Below, one piece after another: positions 48,634 through 59,881 of a DNA stretch of 64,000 nt. Source of the DNA: Lactifluus volemus (Eukaryota; Basidiomycota; Agaricomycetes; Russulales; Russulaceae); NCBI GenBank assembly GCA_022376515.1, contig WTXI01000012.1, forward strand, positions 806,001 through 870,000, given 5' to 3'. A model generated the notes under the pieces. It did not search any database. It was given only the letters and a program-made list of their open reading frames with translations, and was not told where the DNA came from. The stretch's first letter is position 1. Each line of letters begins with the position of its first letter. The position numbers and the translations under genes are program-made.

Positions 48634-51118
48634 ATGCCTAATCCCAGCACTCCACCCGATTCTCAAGTCGTCGCAGCATTATCAAACACAACTCCCTTGA
48701 AGTGGGACATCTGTGGCAGCCACACTCACAGCTCTAGACCGAAGAAACGTGCCTTAAAAATTTACGCAGACATGTCGTTCGATTTCTGCGACAAATTCGT
48801 TGGGCCCATGCCTGTCCAAGACTTCCTCGACGACTTTCTTCCTCTGCCTGAAACACCTGCTTTCCGTCCTCAGGCAGTTTTCGAATTCATTGAACCATCT
48901 GTCTCACAGAATGAAACTAAATTTGCGAGTCCCTCAACCTTTGATTAAATTTTGCAGATGCTGACCACTCTTTCAGATTCAAGCAATTCACAAATCTGGG
49001 ACATGTCCGGGCCTCCACTTTGTGAACACTACGAGCAAATTCGACACGCCGTCAGGGTATCCTTACAAACCCGATATCTCCGTCTATTTAAACCCACCTG
49101 GCGCGAACTCGTGCGCGCAGCCGCCAACGGGGCTCGAGTGGGGACGCATTGAATTCTATATCGAAAACAAACCCAAGCCCTACGATCCTTTTATGAGGAT
49201 CGAGCAACTCCAAACAAATCCACAAGACGTTTCCTGCCACGTCGGGTTCAGCGCCGGTGCTTACAAGACTTGTGGTCAGCTGATCGCCTACGCAAGTGCT
49301 ATCCATCGTTCCCAGTTTCGAGTCTTTTCTTTCTCTATCGCCATATTCGGTGACACTGGCCGCTTCCTTCGATGGGATCGTAGCGGGGTCCTCTATACAA
49401 AACCATTCAAATTGGCTGACGGTGAACTTTTCCAATTCTTATGGAGATTCGACCATCTTTCGGCTGTCGATCGCGGCCATGACACGTCTGTCTCTCCGGT
49501 AGACGATGACGAGGCCGAGCTTGCTCTTCCAAAATTGAAGACTTACCCCACTTTCGAAAAAGTGCAGAGGAGCCACCTTCACAAGATGCTTGTCTGGGAC
49601 GATCGCGACCGGCACGAGAAGCCTAGGTGTTACATTACACCAAGTGTGAAATGGGCCACAGATGCGCTTATCGGCCGGGCGACTTTCGGATATATTGCCT
49701 ACGACGTCGAGAGCGGAAATCTTGTTTACTTGAAAGATTACTGGCGCATTGATCACCCTGACGTCCAGAGAGAAGGGGATGTATATGGGGAACTTCATGG
49801 GGCTCACGTCCCGAATATCGCAAAGATGAGTCGGGCGTGTGACGTTCCTCAGATATCTGGGCGTGGCGCTCTTCAAGTTCAATGGCCTCAGGTGCAGAGG
49901 ACTAGGACACAGGACTATCTGAGCCGACCAGGAGGTGCTTATTCATGGTGTCCTGGTCACCCGCGTGTCGAGCCATACATTCATCATCGACTTGTACTGG
50001 AGACAGTTGGGATGCCGTTGAATCACTTCAAATCGACGAGACAGCTGTGTGAGGTGATTCGGGATGCCATCGTCGGTAAAGACGTCTTTCCTCTGACGAT
50101 GGTTGAATTTTCGGCTTACATTTTTTTTGTAGCTCATACGGCCGCGTACAACAAAACAAGAATTTTGCATAGGGACGTGAGCGCAGGGAACATCCTTATC
50201 ACGGACAAGGGCACTGGGATGTTGATCGACTGGGACTTGTCGAAGAAGGTGAAAGAAGACGGGGACGCGAATCCCAGGCGACATTCGCGGACGGTGAGGA
50301 TTTGTCGCTCACTTAAGGTAGATATGGACTGAATGGAAGTTCAGGGGACGTGGCAATTCATATCCATAGCACGTTTATTGGATCCTTGGTCATGGCCACA
50401 TGAAGTTTCGGATGATCTGGAGTCATTCTTCTGGGTACTCCTGTACGAGGTTGTCCGTTACAGGAATCGCAGGACAACCGAGCTCAAGGAAATCATGCAA
50501 GAAGTCTTTGACCAACATACCCAGGCTACCAGATGTCGCGCCACCAAGGGAGGTCGTGGAAAGTTGACTTGTGTTGACGGTCGCATACTGTCATCCGCGC
50601 GTATTCAACATTTTGTTGCAACGCCTTGCAAGGATATCATCGAAGATATGAGGTCTCTTTTCCACGATCTTTACCTCCATGTGACGAGCGATGTACCTCA
50701 ATCCATGATGCAAGCCCGGGAAGAACAGGATCCTAAAGTCAAGTCTGCTCGCAAGAAACTCCAGACTTCGGACGCACTCTTAGCTGTTCTCGACAAGCAC
50801 TTACAACCTGAATGGGATATCAACGATGACGGCAGCCTAGATTTATCCGAACCTCATGCGAATTCTTCTGGCAGTAGGAGCAGGCGAAAGCGCAAAGCCG
50901 AAGATTCGCTTGATGGTAGCGAGGAGAATATCCACCTGAGACGGATAGGACGTATGCCACCGAGGTCTTCAATGTCGAGGTCTAAAGACAGTTTTTCATC
51001 ACAGACCTCTTCTCACCATGATGACATCTTCAGCATGTCCTCGAGGATGGATACTTCGAGCGGTGGCTTCTCTAGCAACCTGAGGTCGATGGATCATGGA
51101 TCATCGGCGAAGCAATAG
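48634..51118 (+). CDS. FunK1-type fungal protein kinase, left copy, about 774 aa
   Basis: A fungus-specific kinase-like protein of the FunK1 family, expanded in mushrooms and without known substrates. Exons: 48634-48924, 48977-50075, 50133-50293 and 50345-51118; phases close. The first intron is GC-AG (donor TTTGCGAGT). The N-terminal half carries S-G-T-C-P-G-L-H-F-V and Y-K-P-D-I-S-V-Y; the catalytic half has H-R-D-V-S-A-G-N-I-L-I (about 476-486), D-W-D-L-S (496-500) in place of D-F-G, and R-T-G-T-W-Q-F across the last intron. The tail is basic and Ser rich with K-R-K-A-E-D-S. The asparagine and both catalytic aspartates are present, so activity is possible. ATG 48634 suits the TATA box. A near-identical twin faces it at 56.9-59.4 kb. 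Confidence 0.88.
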
Positions 51119-51657
51119 TTTGGGACCCAAACACCACCTCCATAGCCTTTCCACCCACTCTTTCACGATCGACGCCCAACACATCCACCTACCCTGAATC
51201 CCTCGCTGCTACGCATTATGACCACAGAGCACCCCCTTTCCACCACACTTTGTGTCGGGCCTTTGTCAGTATTGTCAGTATTGCTCTCCCATCTTCCATT
51301 CTCGCTACTCCCCACATGGCTCCCCCTCAATCACTAGCATTGGAACGTCCCAAACATACACTCCTCTCACTCTCTGAGGGTTTGCCCAAATTTGACTGCT
51401 CTCCTGCACACCATAATCCGTCCATCCAGTGCCTTTCCCGAGCCACCGAGACGCAATAAGAGAAATTGTGTACATATACCGCAGGTACATAAATGCTATA
51501 TAGTTCAAATGTAATCCAATATCGTAACGTACACCGCCAAAAAAACCAAATAAGAGCCAACGATAAACGATATAGCGCGACGTACGTAGTAGCTATACAG
51601 GACATCGATGAAATCAAAGCAAAAAAAAAAAGCATCTAGCATTACCATAAATGAAAT
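51119..51657. other. 3' flank of the left kinase, duplicated in the right arm
   Basis: Non-coding part of the inverted repeat, matching 56890-56280 in reverse complement. It contains an A-run at 51621-51630. No gene seen. Confidence 0.6.
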
Positions 51658-52035
51658 ACTCAAAACCTGACGTAGCTCAAACTCCACATCTCCCCTCTTA
51701 CGCCAAGCCGAACCAACATGCTGACTGCGTCACGTATCGCGAGTTTCTCTCGCGCACTGAGAAGATGCACGACACGGATATCGATTCCCTGAAAAGTGGG
51801 GGTGTACGGTATCCACCCGCGTCGCGAGCCAAACCAAGTGCGAGGAACACCGGCGGTGGTGGTGGTGGTAGAGGCGCGGGAGGGACAACTTCCGTGGGAC
51901 CACCACCGTCGACCTCCCCATGTTCATGGCCGCCGACATCGGCGTCGGATGCCATCGTCGGCGTTGACGTCGGTTTCAACGATGGGTCGTTCGGGCCGTG
52001 GGGAATGATAGGTACCGGCTCGGGTGACGCCACCT
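51658..52035 (-). pseudogene. Duplicated 3' fragment of the central unknown gene
   Basis: The minus strand matches the end of the gene at 53171-56279 (55672-56275): the A-S-D-A-D-V-G segment, G-G-G-P-T-E-V-V-P-P-A-P and P-P-P-V-F-L-A-L-G. About 180 bases in the middle and everything upstream are missing, and the final 60 codons are in a shifted frame. A 136-codon frame remains open at 51698-52108 but begins in unrelated sequence. It is a by-product of the inverted duplication. Confidence 0.75.
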
Positions 52036-53170
52036 GGTTTGCGGAACGGTCACCAGGATCGCTTGCGTGGGGGATTGACCCCTTCACTGACTGGCACCAA
52101 ATATCCAAACTGGCTCCTCCTTTGAAGGTGTAAATCTGAACACAGAAACGATCTGAGACAGATCAACCTCTGAAAGCAAACAAAAGTCAGTCTCGCGGGA
52201 TTCGGCACCTCGAATTGCAGTAGAACATCTCGCTTACTACTGGGCCGCGGAATTACAAGTGCAGACAATGGCAATCTGACAACTTGTTAATGATGTATCC
52301 CAATTCCGAGCTTTTCTGCCAGTGTGTAGAGCATCACGAACTATTCTTGGTACCGAAGCATCTGGTCCTCGGTAGTCGGAGACAAGCCAACCCATGGGTG
52401 TGCGTAGGTGGCGTTCGAAGATTGTTATCTTGAAAGCCAGATGTTAGTGCACGCATGCTTGCATGCACTCTATATACATACTATCCTCCGAGTGCGGAGT
52501 GGGGTGAAGGGTAAAAGACCGGGCAAAGGGGGAATCATCGATGAATTACAATCGGCTGAAGATCACCGGTCACCACTCAATCCCCATCAGAGTAGAACTT
52601 ATGTGGAATAAAAGAAAGCTGAGAATTTTGAGTTGTAAGGTCTGTTCCCTACGGAGATTAGGTCGCATATTTGGCTTGGGTCCCGCGGACCCGCTCAGGA
52701 CCCGCTGTCTGAGAAATCACGTGATCCAACTCCGGGATCACCTTTGTTTCGAGGCATTTCTGTGACGGATCAACTGAGAGCGCACGTGAAGTACATTGTC
52801 TTCCACTTGTAGGTAGTCAAGTAAGAAAGAAAATACCCAGAGGAAAAGCCAGAGCTTGAGCCAGAGGGTACTTTAGAGATTCCCAAGGAGATTCCCGTAC
52901 ACGCCTTGATCAAATTGAGGTTGCTTTAGTAGTTCTCAGGGCCAACGCGGCGAACCGCTCGGTCTGCTCATGCACACTGCGCGCTTCTAGTGCGTCTCTT
53001 ATAAGTTGCGGACAACGAGGAGACAACGTGGCGCCGGAAACAGGTGTTTCCGTCTCGGTTTCCCACGGCCCACGATGCATCCTCGACCTCGCCACCGATA
53101 GCTTTTATCCTCATCACCTCCTTTACTTGACTTCGATTATCAAGTCAACAACGTGCCTCTCTGACACGCC
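52036..53170. other. Spacer and promoter of the central unknown gene
   Basis: About 1.1 kb unique to the centre of the inverted duplication. A CACGTGATC site lies near 52717. The region just upstream of 53171 should be the promoter of the central gene. No other gene recognised. Confidence 0.5.
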
Positions 53171-56100
53171 ATGTCTTTATCTTCTTTCAGCAGCTTATCC
53201 AGTCCCAGCAGCGAGTCGGACATCAGCACCGTCTTTGAATTTGGCTTATTCAAATCTTCTCGTGCTCGTCGAAGAAGCCCGTTACCCTCTCGAAATAGAG
53301 AAAGGAGACAAAGTCCGTCTCGCCAAAGGAAGCGCAGCGTCACGCCCACGCGTACGCCTATCTCTTCCAGATATGATGGCGCCGTTGTCCCCTATTCCAA
53401 GCGTAGTCCCGGGAGCAAGTCCGGCATCTCTTATAGCGATATCGATCGGTGGAGGACGGCCACTATCGGAGGCAGCGACTTCACTTATAGCAGTGAATCA
53501 TCTGTCACTCAGTCCTCTGTGATATCGTCCTCCGTCATTTCCTCTTCCCGCACTCATTCCTCCCGCATCGAAACTTCCACTCGTCGTTCAAGTGCCGCCA
53601 TTTCCAGACAACTAAAAGCACCCCCCGTTGCGTCGCAGCATCTTCACTCAGGAATACATTACGACCCTCCCAACATATGCGAGCACTGCCGTAGGGCTTG
53701 GCACTCCTCTTGTGATCTCCCCAACCACTGATTCCGTACTTGTCCCATATAACAGATCGACCTCCCCAACAAATCCATGGCCGCACCGACGTACTCCCCG
53801 CCCTTCGACTCGAACCTCACTCTGCCTTCCTTGCTGCCTATCGTCTCTCCCGCATTTGCTGTCCCGATGCCCTTGAGAAATCAACGACACTGGATCCGAA
53901 CGACCCTTTCACACCTCGGATGGGACTACCTGGGCCCTCAAACATCCCGCCCCATCTACTACCCGAGCTGACCGCGGGCGAGCGACGCGCAAGGCGCCTC
54001 GCTCTGTTGCTTGACTCGGATGACTCAGACGTACGGGATTGGGCACAGACAGAATACCTCAAGCTCGGACGCACGGGACGCCAGCTCGTGCGCGAAGGCG
54101 TCTTCGAAGTGAAAGTCTCTCTGGATGGCCCCGAGGTGAACCCACCTGATGAGTGGAGTGCCAACGAACGTGAAGAGGATCTGGAGAAGCTCAAGGAAAG
54201 GCTGGGGAGGCAGAAGGAAAGACGTGAAGAACGGGAGGAGGTCGAGCGCGAGATGGTCTGGGCACAAGAAATGTTCGGCAAGTGGCTCATTGATGGCCGT
54301 GTCGATAGCGTGTTTCGGCTGGCCGCGAGCGTCCTCAATGAGTTCCTGAAAGAGGTTGCCCGGGACGAGGGTGAGGAGTGGGTCATAGACACGGAAATTG
54401 AGGAGGTGGAAGGGCAATCGCCAAAGGATCCCGACGTCGTCCAAAAGTCTTCCAGCCCTCGTCTACCCTGACTGCCTCGAAGACGGTAGCAGCTGAGCAA
54501 GTTACCCCGATCCGAGCAGCCTCTTCTGCTTCTGTTGCTTCATCAAAACGTGGGGCCAAGCGACCTTCCGAGCCTGCACAGAAGGCAGAACATGAACCCG
54601 AACCCAAAACTGAACCTGTACCTGAGCCGGAGTCGTTACCAGCAGCAGATTCGGACCAAGCCGGAAGAACCAGTAGATGACAACTCTCCTGAACATTCCC
54701 ACCCCGGACGCAGTCGGGAATCGTCTCCTTTGCCAGTTCCTATGCCTCTTCCAGTACTTCATCCATCGATATTCTCGGAAGAGGGTCTCCTCGCTTATGC
54801 CATAGATTCCATCCACCCTCCCCAAGATGCATCTCCTCCTGTCGAGCAAGTTCGGCCCGATTCGCAAATGAGTAGCAGTAACCATACGGTCAAAGCCCAA
54901 GACCACACTCCTGACCCCGCTGTCCAATACAATACTTATGCCGACTTCTACGCCAAGGATCCGAGGCGACGCAAAACACCATTGCTACACGTCAAGCCAC
55001 TTCCTAATAACCAGCCTTTGCCAAAGCCCGAACGAGAGTACGATAGCTATGCCGATTTTTACGCCAATGACCCACGTCGGACGACGCATGTAGACGATCG
55101 TCCGTTGCCCGCTTTGATGAAGAAAAAGAAGGAAGCCGGAAAATCGGCGGATCGGTCTTCTCTGCCCCAGTCATCTTCAAAACCATCAAAAATCTTGATT
55201 CCTTCCAAGGCACCAGCCGATCCACCGCGTCTAACCGAGTCCAAACGCCACCGGCGACCCGACTCCCGGCCCGCCGCCATCGCGAAACCTCGCCCCCCGA
55301 GGACGTTGCCGTCTCGTCTAATCTATCTGGTTCATCCGGCAGGCTCACTACACCCAGCGCATCCGTCGTGCTATCGCGCGAGCAATCTCCCTCTCGAGGT
55401 AACCGTCACAGCAGCCACCACAAATCTCGTCGCCACCACAAGTCGCGCCCTCACTCTCCAGGGCTTACCTCGCCCACGCCTTCACAGGCATCTGGCCGAC
55501 ACCGGGATTCGCGCCAGCGCCGTGACACACCACCGCTACCCATACCGCCGCCGTCTGTTACTGTGCTAAAGCCAACTGAGGTACCTGCACGCAAGCGATC
55601 CTGGCGGCCGTTCCGCATACAAGGTGGCGCTGCATCGGTCTCGTCCAACGGAAAAAACTCTTCGCGTTCAGCATCACCCGAGCCGGTACCTGTTAATCCC
55701 CGCGGCCCGAACGACCCGTCGTCGAAACCGATGTCAACGCCGACTATGGCATCCGATGCCGATGTCGGCGACCGTGAACACGCGGAGGAGGAAGATGGTG
55801 GTGGTCCCACGGAAGTTGTCCCTCCCGCCCCTCCACTTCCACCCGTGCAATTCTGGCTACCTGGATACCCGGCGTACAAATTGAACCAAGCCGCGCGTAA
55901 TTATACAACAGGTGATGCGACGAGGAGCGAGGCCGCCGGTAGTGCCTCGGAGGACCGTCAAGGTGGTCGCCGGCACCATCATCGACATGCTTCGTCCGTG
56001 TCGTCGTCGTCGTCTTCGGCTTCACGTTTAGTGCCGCCACCACCACCGCCACCCCCGGTGTTCCTCGCACTTGGCGCGCGACGCGCGTGCATACCGTATA

Positions 56101-56279
56101 CCCCCGCTTTTCAGGGAATTGATATACGCGTCGTGCGTCCTCTCAGTGCGCGAGAGAAACTCGCGATGCGTGACGCCGTCAGCGTGTTGGTTCGACTCGG
56201 GGCGAGGGTTATTGGCGCCGAGGCGGGTGGGCTTGGCGTAAGAGGGGAGATGTGGAGTTTGAGCTACGTCGGGTTTTGA
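53171..56279 (+). CDS. Unrecognised Ser/Pro/Arg-rich protein gene, multi-exon (about 900 aa)
   Basis: Exon 1 is 53171-53690; a 65-bp intron leads to 53756 and joins I-C-E-H-C to H-R-P-P-Q-Q. A 50-bp intron at about 54408-54457 keeps the next part open (P-E-P-K-T-E-P-V-P-E-P-E). Frame changes near 54.62-54.68 and 55.07-55.36 kb probably hide one more intron each; I could not fix them. The N-terminus is Ser/Arg rich. A charged helical stretch (L-E-K-L-K-E-R-L-G-R-Q-K, near 54180) follows. The motif Y-x-x-Y-A-D-F-Y-A-x-D-P-R-R occurs twice (54930, 55040). The C-terminus has proline runs and a compact end, R-E-K-L-A-M-R-D-A-V-S-V-L-V-R-L-G-A. I do not know the family. Its 3' end is copied in the left arm. 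Confidence 0.6.
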
Positions 56280-56890
56280 GCATTTCATTTATGGTAGTGC
56301 TAGATCTGCTTTGATTTTGTTGCTACTACGTACGTCGCGCTATATCGTTTATCGTTGGCTTTTATTCGTTTTTTTTTTTGGCCGTGTATGTAACTGATAT
56401 TGCATTACATTTGAACTATAGCATTTATCTCACCAATATGTACCTACGATATATGTATACAATTGCTCTCATTGCGTCTCAGTGGTCCGGAAAGGGCACT
56501 GGATGGATGGATTATGGTGTATGGGAGAGCAGTCGAATTTGGGTAAATCCTCAGAAAGAATGAAAACGCTGGGAGATTCAGAAATCATACAAGGAATGAG
56601 AATGTTTGGGACGTTCCAATGCTAGTGAATGAGGGGGAGCCTTGTGGATATTATATACAGGAGTAGCGAGAATGGAAGATGGGAGAGCTATAGTGATGAA
56701 ATAGAACAACAGTAACAAAGACCCGACACAAAGTGTGGTGGAAAGGCAGAAAGCGTAGCAGCGAGGGATTCAAGGTATGTGGATGTGCTGGGCGTAGAGT
56801 GAAAGAGTGGGTGGAAACGGAAAGAGATGGCTATGGAAGTGGTGTTTGGGTCCAAGAACTGGCGCTGCCTTGAAATGGTGCTGTAGCAAA
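56280..56890. other. Convergent 3' intergenic region (right arm)
   Basis: Between the stop of the central gene and the stop of the right kinase, matching 51119-51657 in reverse complement. It holds a T-run at 56371-56379 and no gene. Confidence 0.6.
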
Positions 56891-59381
56891 TTATTGCTTC
56901 GCCGATGATCCATCATCCATCGACCTCAGGTTGCTAGAGAAGCCACCGCTCGAAGTATGCATCCTCGAGGACATGCTGAAGATGTCATCATGATGAGAAG
57001 AGGTCTGAGATGAAAAACTGTCTTTAGACCTCGACATTGAAGACCTCGGTGGCATACGTCCTGTCCGTGTCAGGTGGATATTCTGCTCGCTACCATCAAG
57101 CGAATCTTCGGCTTTGCGCTTTCGCCTGCTCCTACTTCCAGAAGAATTCACATGAGGTTCGGATAAATCTAGGCTGCCATCGTCGTTGATATCCCATTCA
57201 GACTGCAAGTGCTTGTCGAGAATGGCCAAGAGCGCGTCCGAAGTCTGGAGTTTCTCGAGAGCAGTCTTGACTTTAGGATCTAACTCCGAGGTTTGCCGTG
57301 CTTCCACCATGGATTGAGGTTCATCGCTCGTCACATTGAGGTAGAGATCGTGGAAAAGAGACCTCATATCTTCAATGATATCCCTGCAAGGCGTTGCAAC
57401 AAATTGCCGAATACGCCTGAAGGCCAGTTTGCGACTGTCAAGACAACTCAACTTTCCATCGCCTCCTCTGATGACGCTGGATCTGGTACCCTGGGTATGT
57501 TGGTCAAACACTGCCTGCATGATTTCCTTGAGCTCCGGGGTCTTGCGATTCCTGTAGCGGACAACCTCGTATAGGAGTACCCAGAAGAATGACTCCAGAT
57601 CATCCGAAACTTCATGCGGCCATGACCAAGGATCCAATAAACGTGCTATGGATATGAATTGCCACGTTCCCTGAACTTCCATTCAGTCCATATCTACCTC
57701 TAAGTGAGCGACAAATCCTCACTGTCCGCGAATGTCGCCTGGGCTTCTGGTCCCCGTCTTCTTTCACCTTCTTCGACAAGTCCCAGTCGATCAACATCCC
57801 AGTGCCCTTGTCCGTGATAAGGATGTTCCCTGCGCTCACGTCCCTATGCAAAATTCTTGTTTTGTTGTACGCGGCCGTATGAGCTACAAAAAGAAAGTAA
57901 GACGAGAATTCAACCATCGTCAGAGGAAAGACGTCTTTACCGACGATGGCATCCCGAATCACCTCACACAGCTGTCTCGTCGATTTGAAGTGATTCAACG
58001 GCATCCCAACTGTCTCCAGTACAAGTCGATGATGAATGTATGGTTCCACACGCGGGTGACCAGGACACCATGAATAACCACCTCCTGGCCGGCTCAGATA
58101 GTCCTGCGTCCTAGTCCTCTGCACCTGAGGCCATTGAACTTGAAGAGCGCCACGCCCAGATATCTGAGGAACGTCACACGCCCGACTCATCTTTGCGATG
58201 TTCGGGACGTGAGCCTCATCAAGTTCCCCATATACATCCCCTTCTCTCTGGACGTCGGGGTGATCAATGCGCCAGTAATCTTTCAAGTAAACAAGATTTC
58301 CCCTCTCGACGTCGTAGGCAATATATCCGAAAGTCGCCCGGCCGATAAGCGCATCTGTGGCCCATTTCACACTTGGTGTAATGTAACACCTAGGCTTCTC
58401 GTGCCGGTCGCGATCGTCCCAGACAAGCATCTTGTGAAGGTGGCTCCTCTGCACTTTTTCGAAGGTGGGATAAGTCTTCAATTTTGGAAGAGCAAGCTCG
58501 GCCTCGTCATCGTCTACGGGAGAGACAGACGTGTCATGGCCGCGATCGACAGCCGAAAGATGGTCGAATCTCCACAAGAATTGAAAAAGTTCACCGTCAG
58601 CCAATTTGAATGGTTGTGTATAGATGACCCCGCTACGATCCCATCGAAGGAAGCGGCCAGTGTCACCGAATATGGCGATAGAGAAAGAAAAGACTCGAAA
58701 CTGGGAACGATGGATAGCACTTGCGTAGGCGATCAGCTGACCACAAGTCTTGTAAGCACCGGCGCTGAACCCGACGTGGCAGGAAACGTCTTGTGGATTT
58801 GTTTGGAGTTGCTCGATCCTCATAAAAGGATCGTAGGGCTTGGGTTTGTTTTCGATATAGAATTCAATGCGTCCCCACTCGAGCCCCGTTGGCGGCTGCG
58901 CACACGAGTTCGCGCCAGGTGGGTTTAAATAGACGGAAATATCAGGTTTGTAAGGATACCCTGACGGGGTGTCGAGTATTTTGGTAGTGTTCACAAAGTG
59001 GAGGCCTGGACATGTCCCAGATTTGTGAATTGCTTGAATCTGAAAGGGTGGTCAGCATCTGCAAAATTAATCAAAGGTTGAGGGACTCGCAAATTTGGTT
59101 TCATTCTGTGAGACAGATGGTTCAATGAATTCGAAATCTGCCTGAGGACGGAAAGCAGGCGGTTCAGGCAGAGGAAGAAACTCGTAGAGGAAGTCTTGGA
59201 CAGGCATGGGCCCAACGAATTTATCGCAGAAATCGAACGACATGTCTGCGTAAATTTTTGAAGCACTTTTCTTCCTTCTAAAGCTGTGAGTGTTGCTGCC
59301 ACAGATGTCCCACTTCAAGGGAGTTGTGTCTGATGGTGCTGCAACGACTTGAGAGTTGGGTGGAGTACTGAGATTAGGCAT
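56891..59381 (-). CDS. FunK1-type fungal protein kinase, right copy, about 776 aa
   Basis: Twin of the kinase at 48.6-51.1 kb in inverted orientation. Exons: 59381-59091, 59039-57941, 57883-57723 and 57670-56891, with the same phases. The GC-AG first intron is conserved, and the third intron's donor is kept although the base before it changed from G to A. The motifs H-R-D-V-S-A-G-N-I-L-I and D-W-D-L-S-K-K are unchanged, and no frame break occurs over 2.3 kb. Most replacements lie in the N-terminal first exon and the Ser/Lys-rich tail, where two residues are gained near Q-T-S-E-L-D-P-K-V. Conservation of frame in both copies suggests both are still selected, or that the duplication is very recent. 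Confidence 0.88.
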
Positions 59382-59616
59382 ACAGTGAGAAGAGTGATGG
59401 TTGGACGTGAGTCTCGCCACATTTGACACACCTGGTTCTTATATACCTGGACCAGCCTAGGGTGTGGCCTTTTATGGGTATTGCTTGTGGGCACACACCG
59501 ACATTGAATGACTAGTAGGGCAGGTTACGACCGCAGTCGTAGAACCGAACCGAGCGTGAATATGGGCAATCACGTGACTATGCTAGATGGTTCAATTGAG
59601 AGGTCATTCAACTATA
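59382..59616 (-). promoter_or_regulatory. Promoter of the right FunK1 kinase
   Basis: The TATA box (reverse of CTTATATA at 59438-59445), the CTACGAC/GTCGTAG hairpin (around 59527-59546) and a CACGTGA-type site near 59571 are kept as in the left arm. Sequence outward of the hairpin has diverged more. Confidence 0.6.
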
Positions 59617-59881
59617 GTTGCGGGAAAAACCCCCCGAGGGGGTAACTTACCGGTAAGTTACCTCAGGGTCCCAAAGGGGGGGTAACTTACCGGTAACTTA
59701 CTGGTAACTTTGATCACGTGATAATTTCACGTGACCATTCTGAGCGCGTCGTCAGCGCGAAGTCGCGAACTGTGAAGCTCCCTGCTTTTTTTTTTGCTCG
59801 CGCTCGAGCTGATCCCTGCAAGATCTAACAAATGCATTCATTTTCGAACTATGTAACAATGTGAACCATAATATATAAGAA
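59617..59881. repeat. Palindromic cluster at the 3' side of the hAT transposase
   Basis: GGTAACTTACCGGTAAGTTACC near 59640-59662 is a perfect 22-bp palindrome. Related copies of GGTAACTTACCGGTAACTTA follow at about 59689-59710, then CACGTGA sites at 59713-59733. G- and C-runs flank it. It probably represents the transposon's subterminal repeats or a separate MITE; the terminal repeat itself was not fixed because the other end is outside the window. Confidence 0.5.

Larger units (their letters stand above)
48402..52035 (+). repeat. Left arm of a large inverted duplication
   Basis: From GTTGAATGACC at 48402 to about 52035 the plus strand matches the minus strand of 59616-55672. It covers the promoter, a full kinase gene, its 3' flank and the 3' end of the central unknown gene. 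Relative to the right arm it lacks about 180 bases near 51850. Confidence 0.9.
55672..59616 (-). repeat. Right arm of the large inverted duplication
   Basis: Reverse complement of 48402-52035 with high identity. It includes the 3' end of the central gene, the intergenic flank, the second kinase and its promoter. The outer end at about 59616 is immediately followed by hAT-associated palindromes. Confidence 0.9.

Noticed and set aside
58134..58928. 264-codon plus frame and its counterpart at 49439-49882 minus
   Set aside because: Antisense of exon 2 of the two kinases; open in both arms only because the arms are copies.
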